From assembly GCA_002398105.1 (NCBI GenBank), contig DHCD01000073.1, positions 54,362 to 63,921 of the forward strand: a stretch of 9,560 nt of DNA, written 5' to 3'. A program made the position numbers and the translations under genes. The notes beneath the pieces were generated by a model. It was not told the origin of the DNA, did not search any database, and saw nothing but the letters and a program-made list of their open reading frames with translations. The stretch is from Syntrophomonas sp. UBA4911 (GTDB lineage Bacteria > Bacillota > Syntrophomonadia > Syntrophomonadales > Syntrophomonadaceae). This document shows positions 1-5,536 of this stretch, one piece after another (the first letter of the stretch is position 1; every line of letters starts with the position of its first letter).

Positions 1-36
1 GGCAATAAATGTTTTTAATAGATAGAAACTTATAGT

Positions 37-612
37 TCACACAATCCACTCTTTTTTCAGTCGCCACAACCCCGCCTGCACACTTTCTACGCCAGCGGTA
101 TCGCCCGCCTTTATCCTTTCATGATGGCGAAACAGTCGTTGCCAGCTAGCCTGCACTTGACGCTTTAAGTCAGGGTAAAAATTTGTGAGGATCACATCAC
201 TTTCTTTCCGAATCCCATAGTCAGCAAGCATTTGACGAAACCGTGCCTCATCAGTTTTCGTCTCGCCGATATATTGGAGGCAAAGTATCTTATTCCAGTC
301 GTACATATCAAAAAATACCGCTTCATCTGTCGGAATACACAATTGCAGAATCCTGCTGTCGGTTGATGGTTCAACACTATGTAAATCTCTAAAAGCCCAA
401 TAAGGGTACTCAGCCCCCTCCGGCTTGGGCAGATATTTTTCCGCTTCTAGGGCAAACCAACCATATGCCGCTACAAAAATCGGAGCGCTTTCCCCATATT
501 TTTTTACCACATATTCCCGTTTAGAAAAACAAATGTTATCCCGCCCCAGAAAGTTCACTACAGCCTCCGATTGGGAGGAATAGAGCATTACCGTATTATC
601 TGTGTTACCCAC
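37..612 (-). CDS. DUF3841-family protein, downstream paralog
   Basis: A protein of about 191 aa that I assign to DUF3841, a family of unknown function. It shows the pattern I associate with that family: an N-terminal beta-strand and helix, AAYGWF near residue 50, EYPYWAF, a DMYDWNKILCLQYI strand, and a C-terminal FYPDLKRQVQASWQRLF helix before a terminal LKKEW. It aligns along its length with the gene immediately upstream (for example FYPQIKRKIIESWSRLF and VKKEW), so the two look like an old tandem duplication. An in-frame ATG lies at 630, but I prefer the GTG at 612 because GGAGGTGA sits just before it at the right distance and the ATG lies inside that ribosome site. The chosen start overlaps the end of the upstream gene by 25 bases, which suggests translational coupling. 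No signal peptide or membrane segment is visible, so it is probably cytoplasmic. Family assignment is by recognition; function is unknown. Confidence 0.8.
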   Translation of the reverse strand: MGNTDNTVMLYSSQSEAVVNFLGRDNICFSKREYVVKKYGESAPIFVAAYGWFALEAEKYLPKPEGAEYPYWAFRDLHSVEPSTDSRILQLCIPTDEAVFFDMYDWNKILCLQYIGETKTDEARFRQMLADYGIRKESDVILTNFYPDLKRQVQASWQRLFRHHERIKAGDTAGVESVQAGLWRLKKEWIV

Positions 613-1145
613 TCTTTTTTCACCTCCCATATATTCCCGTACTTTTTATTGCTGCCCGGAATGATAGAGTCGTCAAACAATCGGCTCCAGCTCTCAATAA
701 TCTTTCTCTTTATCTGTGGATAAAACTGCGACATATATGCTTTAGTATCGCTTACACCATATTGCTCCAGCAATTGGCGGTGGTGTTCGGCATCTTGCAC
801 ATCCGCCGGAATATAGGAATAATTGAGGATTATCCCCCACTTGTCGATATTTACCATCGTGATTAAGGACGGGTCTAATATAAGTTCCATTATGATAGTT
901 CCCGAACCGGGCAGCATGGTCGCCTCCCGAGTGAAGGATATCCATATAGGATATTCCGCATCGTCCGGCTTTTGGGAAGCGCGGGGGCTATTTTTTACCA
1001 GCCAATCATACGCCTCTAACACTAAATGGGCGTGTTCATCTAAATCTCTGTAAATATATTCTTTTTTAGCTACATATCTGCCGGTTTCATCAAGTTCTTG
1101 GGCGACGTTTTCATTCTGTTTCGTCCAGACTGTAATGCTGCTCAT
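588..1145 (-). CDS. DUF3841-family protein, upstream paralog
   Basis: About 185 aa starting MSSITVWTKQNENV, with the DUF3841 hallmarks: an opening strand ending in VWTKQ, LVLEAYDWLV, AEYPIWISF, a middle strand followed by DKWGIILNYSYIP, and the helix FYPQIKRKIIESWSRLF before VKKEWV. The frame stays open upstream to a TTG at 1199, but those 18 extra codons encode LILLSDIDGLY, the signature of a glutamate 5-kinase remnant, and not DUF3841. The ATG at 1145 is therefore chosen; AAGG lies 8 bases before it. The gene overlaps its downstream paralog by 25 bases and carries that gene's Shine-Dalgarno site in its own last codons. No clear promoter is visible directly upstream, so it may be read from rbgA or from a site inside the proB remnant. 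Biochemical function is unknown. Confidence 0.8.
   Translation of the reverse strand: MSSITVWTKQNENVAQELDETGRYVAKKEYIYRDLDEHAHLVLEAYDWLVKNSPRASQKPDDAEYPIWISFTREATMLPGSGTIIMELILDPSLITMVNIDKWGIILNYSYIPADVQDAEHHRQLLEQYGVSDTKAYMSQFYPQIKRKIIESWSRLFDDSIIPGSNKKYGNIWEVKKEWVTQIIR
604..628 (-). promoter_or_regulatory. Ribosome binding site that fixes the GTG start of the downstream DUF3841 gene
   Basis: Read on the minus strand, GGGAGGTGAAAAAAGAGTG contains a near-perfect Shine-Dalgarno core (GGAGGTGA) followed, after a purine-rich spacer, by the GTG at 612. It lies inside the final codons of the upstream paralog, so ribosomes finishing that gene would be positioned to reinitiate. This argues against the ATG at 630, which is part of the same motif. 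Confidence 0.7.
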
Positions 1146-1438
1146 CAGCTTTCCCTTCTTTCCTTCATAAAGCCCGTCAATATCCGAAAGCAGAATCAAT
1201 TATCAGCGCTACATAAAAGGGCGACATGAGCCGACATGGTATAATTATCTCCAAACAGCCTGTCAGCCGATTCGATTTTCTGATAGCTGACCAAGTCGTT
1301 TTCATTGACAATCGGGATGATACCATGCTCCAGCAAAGTCGAAAAAGTGCGGAACAGGTTGTAACGCCGCTTTTCACAGCGCATATCTTCTTCGTCTAAT
1401 AAGATTTGAGCGGCGACCCTGCCATATTCATTGAACAG
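1146..1438 (-). pseudogene. proB: Remnant of glutamate 5-kinase (proB), truncated and frameshifted
   Basis: Translation of the minus strand from 1438 gives LFNEYGRVAAQILLDEEDM, then a stretch containing TFSTLLEHGIIPIVNENDLV, FGDNYTMSAHVALLCSADN, a TGA stop at 1196-1198 and, one frame over, LILLSDIDGLYEG. This matches the middle of ProB in order: the QILL helix, the IPIxNEND substrate loop, the FGDND loop and the ADxLxLLTDxxGLY strand, roughly residues 105-200 of a protein usually 260-370 aa long. One base is missing between ADN and LILL. The fragment is preceded in frame by stop codons (TGA TAG), so the N-terminal kinase lobe is absent, and everything after DIDGLY, including any PUA domain, is replaced by the DUF3841 gene. 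The usual GDND reads GDNY, another sign of decay. ProB would catalyse the first step of proline synthesis, but this copy cannot be active. Confidence 0.85.
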
Positions 1439-1459
1439 CTATCATGGATGCCAGGGCTT

Positions 1460-2296
1460 TTATTCCAGGCTGAGCCGCCCTAATTTACCTTTGCGAAAAT
1501 CCTGCAGCAGCACATTACAGGTTTTTTCCACATCCACTTCCCCGCCTTTAATAAGGTGCCCCTTGCTTCGGGCTATATCCGCCAGCAGTTCCTGCTCCGG
1601 CCGCTCCGGGGAGCCAAGTTTAAGCTTTTCCTGCAGCAGGTTCGGAGCTTTATCCTTTAATACCCGCAGCAAATAGAGGCATACATCATATTCCTGATAA
1701 GCCTTATCTCCTACTATATCAAGCAGAGCCAGTTTCAGGCCCTGCGCTTCGCTTTCGACTTTCGGCCACATCAAGCCGGGGGTATCCATAAACTCTATAT
1801 CATCCCGTATTCGTACCCACTGTTTTCCTCGGGTCACACCAGGCCGGGCTCCGGTTACGGCTACCTTTTTCCCGGCCAGGCTGTTTAAAAAACTGGATTT
1901 GCCTACGTTAGGCACCCCTACTATCATCAGCCGGGCCGGGCGGGCCCTTCTTCCCCTGTTTTTCAGATCTTGCAATACGGGGGCAAAGCTGGCGGCAATA
2001 AGCTGTAAAACTTCACGGGAGCCTTTACCCCGGCTGGAATCCATCGCCGCAGCCAGATGGCCTTCCTTGCGGATGATTTCCAGATGACGGCTGGTATCCG
2101 CCGCTGGGGCCAGATCCATCTTATTTAAGACGATAATGTTCTTTTTAGGGCTGATGAGTTTTTCCAGCTGCGGGTTGCGGCAGGAAAAAGGAGCCCGGGC
2201 ATCTACCAGCATGGCAACTAAATCCACCAGCTTCAGATTCTCCTGTATCTCTCTCTGGGCTTTGACCATATGGCCTGGAAACCAGTTAATAGTCAC
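1460..2296 (-). CDS. rbgA: Ribosome biogenesis GTPase RbgA (YlqF)
   Basis: A circularly permuted GTPase of 278 aa that helps late maturation of the 50S subunit. The N-terminus MTINWFPGHMVKAQREI is the classic family signature. The GTPase motifs come in permuted order: G4 NKMD at residues 58-61, G1 GVPNVGKSS at 127-135, the RPGVTRG switch around 151-157, and G3 DTPG at 171-174, followed by LMWPK. The C-terminal helical domain closes with GKLGRLSLE, as in Bacillus YlqF, and the length is normal. The start is GTG at 2296 with GGGAGG seven bases upstream. It lies downstream of rplS, separated by a hairpin that should lower readthrough, so RbgA is probably made in smaller amounts than L19. I see no separate promoter of its own. 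Identification is firm. Confidence 0.96.
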   Translation of the reverse strand: MTINWFPGHMVKAQREIQENLKLVDLVAMLVDARAPFSCRNPQLEKLISPKKNIIVLNKMDLAPAADTSRHLEIIRKEGHLAAAMDSSRGKGSREVLQLIAASFAPVLQDLKNRGRRARPARLMIVGVPNVGKSSFLNSLAGKKVAVTGARPGVTRGKQWVRIRDDIEFMDTPGLMWPKVESEAQGLKLALLDIVGDKAYQEYDVCLYLLRVLKDKAPNLLQEKLKLGSPERPEQELLADIARSKGHLIKGGEVDVEKTCNVLLQDFRKGKLGRLSLE

Positions 2297-2329
2297 GATC
2301 CGCCCTCCCGTTAACAGATTAAATGCGAT

Positions 2330-2361
2330 AAAGAAAAGGAGAACACCCGACGGTATCCTCC
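2330..2361 (-). terminator. Intrinsic terminator or attenuator between rplS and rbgA
   Basis: Transcribed leftwards, GGAGGATACC (2361-2352), the loop GTCG, and GGTGTTCTCC (2347-2338) form a 10-bp stem with two G-U pairs and a 4-base loop, followed by TTTTCTTT. This is a convincing Rho-independent terminator shape. It sits between two co-directional genes, and rbgA has no evident promoter behind it, so it more likely attenuates than ends transcription. Confidence 0.8.
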
Positions 2362-2391
2362 TCTCTCACTGTCGCTTTATGTTTGGCTGAA

Positions 2392-2742
2392 TTAAAATCT
2401 GCCTTTTTCCTTAACCCGGGCTTTCTTTCCGGTCAGGCTGCGCAGATAAAATAAACGCGCTCTGCGGACTTTGCCTCTGCGGGTAACTTCAATCCTGGCG
2501 ATTTTAGGCGAATGAATCGGGAAGGTTCTCTCCACGGCTACACCGTAGGAGATTCTTCTGACTGTAAATGTCCGGGACAAGCCGCCGCCGCGAACTTTAA
2601 TCACCGTGCCTTCGAAGATCTGAATTCTTTCCCTGGTGCCTTCGACCACCTTAACATGTACCTTCACATTATCTCCGGGAGCAAAATCCGGTATGTCTGG
2701 TTTAAAATATTCATTCTCAATTGATCTGATTATATCGCTCAC
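2392..2742 (-). CDS. rplS: 50S ribosomal protein L19
   Basis: 116 aa, the usual L19 length. After the initiator it reads SDIIRSIENEYFKPDIPDF, then GDNVKVHVKVVEGTRERIQ, FEGTVIKVRGGGLSRTFTVR, YGVAVERTFPIHSPKI and the basic C-terminus RARLFYLRSLTGKKARVKEK, which is canonical L19 from end to end. L19 sits at the 30S-50S interface. An in-frame start ten codons further upstream exists (2772), but the GTG at 2742 is preceded by AAGGAGGTC at ideal spacing and gives the conserved family N-terminus, so it is preferred. The gene has its own promoter at 2823-2852, a leader of about 70 bases that could be structured, and a terminator-like hairpin after it, so it can be expressed independently of the upstream trmD group. 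Confidence 0.97.
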   Translation of the reverse strand: MSDIIRSIENEYFKPDIPDFAPGDNVKVHVKVVEGTRERIQIFEGTVIKVRGGGLSRTFTVRRISYGVAVERTFPIHSPKIARIEVTRRGKVRRARLFYLRSLTGKKARVKEKGRF

Positions 2743-2815
2743 TATTCCGACCTCCTTCCAGCAGGCGTTCATACATTGTGTCCCTAATGCAGCGGACCGC
2801 CTTCGTTACACAGAA
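2743..2815 (-). promoter_or_regulatory. Leader of rplS, possibly an L19 autoregulatory leader
   Basis: The untranslated leader between the predicted transcription start and the GTG of rplS. On the minus strand it holds several complementary pieces: GTCC (2797-2794) with GGAC (2783-2780), GGCG (2801-2798) with CGCC (2767-2764), and GTTC near 2816-2813 with GAAC (2770-2767). Some are mutually exclusive, which would allow alternative folds close to the ribosome site. Firmicutes are known to carry an L19 leader bound by the protein itself; I infer that this may be one but cannot test it against the family model. Confidence 0.4.
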
Positions 2816-2822
2816 CATTGGT

Positions 2823-2852
2823 ATTATATCATAATCTTTATCTATAACTCAA
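2823..2852 (-). promoter_or_regulatory. Sigma-A-type promoter of rplS
   Basis: On the minus strand TTGAGT (2852-2847) is followed after 18 bases by a perfect TATAAT (2828-2823), predicting a start near 2815. It lies between the stop of the SPOUT methyltransferase gene and rplS, so L19 has a dedicated promoter within the cluster. Confidence 0.7.
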
Positions 2853-2864
2853 GCAAAAACTGGC

Positions 2865-3440
2865 CTACTCAAACCAATATCCTCCCAACAGACGATCAAG
2901 AATAATTGAGACCGCACTGCGCACCGACAAATGATTGTAACTGGCATCCCCCTCTATCGGTTCCAATATATAGGTGCAGGAATCCATCAACCCTTTCTCT
3001 ATTCCCCAACCGGTGCCAAAAAGGATTAAAAAAGGGTTGGCGCGGTTAAAAATCTCACCCTTCATCTGCTTGTAGGATATCGTATTAGGATATACTCTGG
3101 CATCGGTAGCTATAGTATCCGGCTGCAGTCCGGTTTCATCCTCAATAAAATCAAGCACTTCATCCAGATTATCAGCTATCTGTAAACGGCTGAAGGCCTC
3201 TTTTCTATCCGGGTTGTAGTTTCCCCCAAAGCCCTGCTGCCAATAGGAGACAATCTCTTCAATCAGGCGGTGCTGGCTGGGGGAAGGGTGAACCACAAAG
3301 AAACGCTCCACCTCGTAAGTTCGGGCTGCCCGGGAAATGTCATGCAGATCCAGGTTGGTAACTGAGGTGGTAATGGTATCCATCCGCTTATTGTACATAG
3401 GATAATGCAGAAGCGCTATATAAACTTTGCCCTTTCTCAC
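2865..3440 (-). CDS. SPOUT-type RNA methyltransferase, COG4752 family
   Basis: 191 aa, similar to the family that sits beside trmD and rplS in many Firmicutes and Thermotogae. It begins GKVYIALLHYPM, contains VTNLDLHDISRAARTY at residues 27-42, a strand and SAM-loop region ILFGTGWG around 139-146, ILEPIEG around 158-164, and the C-terminal YNHLSVRSAVSIILDRLLG. These fit a trefoil-knot SPOUT fold that binds S-adenosylmethionine in the knot. The RNA target is not established for the family as far as I know. The start is GTG at 3440 with AGGGAG nine bases upstream; that site overlaps the last codons of trmD, whose stop is only three bases away, so the two are almost certainly translated from one message. 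Assignment to the family is confident; substrate is unknown. Confidence 0.88.
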   Translation of the reverse strand: MRKGKVYIALLHYPMYNKRMDTITTSVTNLDLHDISRAARTYEVERFFVVHPSPSQHRLIEEIVSYWQQGFGGNYNPDRKEAFSRLQIADNLDEVLDFIEDETGLQPDTIATDARVYPNTISYKQMKGEIFNRANPFLILFGTGWGIEKGLMDSCTYILEPIEGDASYNHLSVRSAVSIILDRLLGGYWFE

Positions 3441-3443
3441 CTT

Positions 3444-4172
3444 TTATAGCTCCCTGTTAAATAGTATTTCCTGCAGCAGCAGCTTTTCTTCGCTGTCATA
3501 TTCCCGGTTTAACAGCAGTTCCGGACGCTTGAGCAAGGTCGTCAGGAGACTTTGCTTTTTACGCCACAAACGTATTTTTTCATGATGCCCGGAAATTAAA
3601 ACCTCCGGTACTTCTTTCCGGCGGAAAGTACGGGGACGGGTATAATGCGGGTATTCCAGCAGATCATGGGCAAAGGATTCCTCCCGGGCCGATTCCTCGT
3701 CCCCCAGTACTCCCGGTATCATCCGGGCAACAGCATCAACCAGAACCATAGCCGGCAATTCCCCACCGGTTAAAACATAGTCGCCAATGGATATCTCTTC
3801 ATCAAGCATATCGCCAACCCGATGGTCAATACCTTCGTAATGCCCGCAAAGCAGTGTCAGATGACTCTTTTGTCCCAGTTCCACCACCCTGGTCTGATTC
3901 AGGGGACGCCCCTGAGGGGAGAGATAAATCACCCAGGAATCGGCATCTTTGCAGCTTTCAAGGGCGGGAACCACCACATCAGCCTTCATCACCATGCCGG
4001 CGCCGCCGCCAAAGGGGTAATCATCCGCCTGCTGGTGTTTACCCGCGGCAAAATCCCGGATATTTATGAGATTAATTTCCAGCAGTTCCTTTTCCCGAGC
4101 CCTTTTGATAATGCTCTCATTAAACGGGGAAACAAACATCTCCGGGAAAAGACTTAATATATCGACCCTCAT
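3444..4172 (-). CDS. trmD: tRNA (guanine37-N1)-methyltransferase
   Basis: 242 aa, the normal TrmD length. TrmD methylates G37 next to the anticodon and so prevents +1 frameshifting. It starts MRVDILSLFPEMF and carries PFGGGAGM at residues 53-60, LCGHYEGID at 108-116, SIGDYVLTGGELPAM at 128-142 (the SAM-binding knot) and SFAHDLLEYPHYTRP, in which D170 corresponds to the catalytic aspartate of the family. The frame is open a further 47 codons upstream (to 4313), but that extension crosses an inverted repeat and does not resemble TrmD. The ATG at 4172, with GGGTGA in front, is therefore the start. The 223-bp gap to rimM is unusually wide for this operon. The stop lies three bases before the next gene. 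Confidence 0.97.
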   Translation of the reverse strand: MRVDILSLFPEMFVSPFNESIIKRAREKELLEINLINIRDFAAGKHQQADDYPFGGGAGMVMKADVVVPALESCKDADSWVIYLSPQGRPLNQTRVVELGQKSHLTLLCGHYEGIDHRVGDMLDEEISIGDYVLTGGELPAMVLVDAVARMIPGVLGDEESAREESFAHDLLEYPHYTRPRTFRRKEVPEVLISGHHEKIRLWRKKQSLLTTLLKRPELLLNREYDSEEKLLLQEILFNREL

Positions 4173-4250
4173 CCTAATCACCCGCTTAATCCCTAATTTC
4201 ACCTCAAGTTCCGCAGATTTTATTATGGTTGCTTCCACTGCCAGAAACCT

Positions 4251-4307
4251 GTTTGGATGCATAAATATGCTGGAGCCTGAAGCGACGGAATATTTATGCA
4301 TCCAAAC
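4251..4307. repeat. Perfect 18-bp inverted repeat in the rimM-trmD gap
   Basis: The left arm GTTTGGATGCATAAATAT (4251-4268) and right arm ATATTTATGCATCCAAAC (4290-4307) are exact reverse complements, separated by 21 bases. In the rimM-trmD transcript this would form a long uninterrupted stem. No T-tract follows on either strand, so it is not an ordinary terminator. A shorter outer pair, AAACCT (4245-4250) and AGGTTT (4329-4334), flanks it asymmetrically. It could be a small palindromic mobile or repetitive element, an RNA processing site, or a binding site. Nothing in it identifies which. Confidence 0.85.
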
Positions 4308-4352
4308 TATCAAGTTATAACTAAGCAGAGGTTTCCAGCTACTATTCTCATT

Positions 4353-4368
4353 GCTGCCTGCCTGCCTG
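4353..4368. repeat. Short CTGC tandem repeat
   Basis: GCTGCCTGCCTGCCTG contains three CTGC units and a partial fourth in the untranslated stretch between rimM and trmD. It is short, and I see no function for it. The rest of this 223-base gap (4173-4395) holds only the inverted repeat and the trmD ribosome site; I see no convincing promoter. Confidence 0.5.
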
Positions 4369-4395
4369 TGCCCTATGGGTATGGGCCGGTAATTC

Positions 4396-4908
4396 TTATA
4401 TCAGCCCCGGCAGTAGTTTGACCAGCATCCTTTTTTCTTTCAGATCGACTTCCAGTATAACATCTTTGATAGCCGGCAGCAGAATTTCCCCATACTCCGC
4501 CGATTTAACCACATAGACATCATTGGCTCCGGTGGCGAGGATTTCCGTGAGTTCACCCAGGAAGCCCCTCTTTTCCTCATATACCGATAGCCCCTGAAGC
4601 TGGAAATGATAATAATAGCCTTCCGGCAATGGATAAATCTGGCTTGGTTCTATCTGCAGCAACGCATTCCGGTATTCCTGAGCATCTTCCCGGTTATCAA
4701 TACCTTCCAGCTTCAGCAGGTAGCTTGAGCCATAGGGACGGGCATCCTCCACCAATACTTCCCGGGCGGCGCCGTTATGCGATATGATGACTTTTTTCAG
4801 TTTTCCGAATCTCTCCGGGAAATCAGTCAGAGGGGATATCCGTACCATCCCCCGGTAACCGTAGGTTCCCGCTATTTTCCCTATATTAATCAAGTCTTCC
4901 CTGTGCAA
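4396..4908 (-). CDS. rimM: 16S rRNA processing protein RimM
   Basis: 170 aa, the normal length. RimM binds ribosomal protein S19 and assists maturation of the 30S head. The N-terminal RimM domain is recognisable in INIGKIAGTYGYRGMVRI followed by PLTDFPERF, with the conserved LLKLEGIDNREDAQEYRN around residues 70-87. The C-terminal PRC-barrel half holds YYHFQLQGLSVY, GELTEILATGANDVYVV, ILLPAIKDVILEVDL and a final LLPGLI. The start is a TTG at 4908 with AGAGGTG in front. No ATG gives a full N-terminal domain. It lies in the usual rpsP-khpA-rimM-trmD order, but a hairpin after khpA and a long gap before trmD interrupt the otherwise tight spacing. Confidence 0.96.
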   Translation of the reverse strand: MHREDLINIGKIAGTYGYRGMVRISPLTDFPERFGKLKKVIISHNGAAREVLVEDARPYGSSYLLKLEGIDNREDAQEYRNALLQIEPSQIYPLPEGYYYHFQLQGLSVYEEKRGFLGELTEILATGANDVYVVKSAEYGEILLPAIKDVILEVDLKEKRMLVKLLPGLI

Positions 4909-4929
4909 GCCGACACCTCTTAAACGGCA

Positions 4930-4960
4930 ATAAATAATGAAAGGGCTAAAAATTAGCCCT
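4930..4960 (-). terminator. Hairpin overlapping the khpA stop codon
   Basis: AGGGCTAA and TTAGCCCT form a perfect 8-bp stem with a 3-base loop at 4942-4960. On the minus strand it is followed by TTTCATTATTTATTG, an interrupted T-rich tract. The first stem base-pairs overlap the TAG stop of khpA. It is a weak terminator or attenuator that would also stabilise the upstream message against exonucleases; transcription presumably continues into rimM. Confidence 0.6.
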
Positions 4961-5189
4961 ATTTTAGTATCTCCACGACAACCCTTTTACCTTCTTTAGC
5001 TGCAGTGGCTTTGGTAATAGTTCGAATAGCCTTGGCTATTTTACCCTGCTTGCCAATTACCTTTCCCATATCATCGGGTGCAACTCTGAGCTCTAGAATG
5101 ATTGATCTCTCACCCTCAATCTCAGTCACATCAACCGCATCCGGGTCATCAACCAGAGACCTGGCAATAAATTCAACTAGATCTTTCAC
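4959..5189 (-). CDS. khpA: KH-domain RNA-binding protein KhpA (YlqC)
   Basis: A 76-aa single KH-domain protein. The nucleic-acid-binding loop is visible as GKVIGKQGKIAKAIRT, with GKQG at residues 46-49, and is preceded by the family N-terminus MKDLVEFIARSLVDDPDAV and a beta-strand ILELRVAPDDMG. In Gram-positive bacteria KhpA pairs with KhpB and influences cell division and small-RNA biology; this role is family knowledge. The start is GTG at 5189, with GGGGGTGG seven bases upstream. It lies 27 bases after rpsP in the conserved order, which supports the identification. Confidence 0.95.
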   Translation of the reverse strand: MKDLVEFIARSLVDDPDAVDVTEIEGERSIILELRVAPDDMGKVIGKQGKIAKAIRTITKATAAKEGKRVVVEILK

Positions 5190-5216
5190 TTATGTTCCAC
5201 CCCCTGCTCGGATTAA

Positions 5217-5483
5217 CTACTTGCGGCTTTCTGCAAATTTGGCCATAATACCCTGCTTCTGAAAAAGGGATTTGGTCGTATCAGAGGGTTTAGCTCCACT
5301 GCTCAGCCATTTCAGAGCCTTTTCCTCATCAATTTTGACCGTCGCCGGATCAGTTGAGGGGTCATAGTAACCAATTTCCTCAATAAATCTGCCGTCTCTG
5401 GGGGATCTGGCATCAGCCACAACAACTCTATAAAAAGGGTTCTTCTTGGCCCCCATTCTCTTCAGTCTGATTCTTGTTGCCAT
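5217..5483 (-). CDS. rpsP: 30S ribosomal protein S16
   Basis: 88 aa. The N-terminus MATRIRLKRMGAKKNPFYRV followed by VVADARSPRDGRFIEEIGYYDP is canonical for S16, a 30S assembly protein, and the KWLSSGAKPSDTTKSLF segment is equally typical. The start is ATG at 5483 with an almost perfect AAGGAGGTGA four to five bases upstream, the strongest ribosome site in the cluster, as expected for a ribosomal protein. It lies 53 bases after ffh. I see no terminator or clear promoter in that gap, so it is probably cotranscribed with ffh. Confidence 0.98.
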   Translation of the reverse strand: MATRIRLKRMGAKKNPFYRVVVADARSPRDGRFIEEIGYYDPSTDPATVKIDEEKALKWLSSGAKPSDTTKSLFQKQGIMAKFAESRK

Positions 5484-5536
5484 ATGTTCACCTCCTTAAT
5501 GCCTGGGCTGGTTTTCCTGGTTAAACTTAGCTGTAT

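Noticed and set aside
1..36. Possible terminator after the last DUF3841 gene
   Set aside because: The stretch is AT-rich but shows no hairpin; the transcript may end outside the window.
1196..1384. A separate small gene of 62 codons after rbgA
   Set aside because: Its translation is the middle of ProB and ends at a frameshift-induced stop, so it is a pseudogene fragment and not a gene.
4251..4307. The 18-bp palindrome as a bidirectional terminator or an ArgR-type operator
   Set aside because: No T-tract follows on either strand, and the slight likeness of TGCATAAATAT to an arginine box is too weak, with no arginine gene nearby.
4173..4313. N-terminal extension of TrmD to 4313
   Set aside because: The extra 47 residues are encoded partly by the inverted repeat and do not match TrmD; the ATG at 4172 gives the conserved N-terminus and family length.
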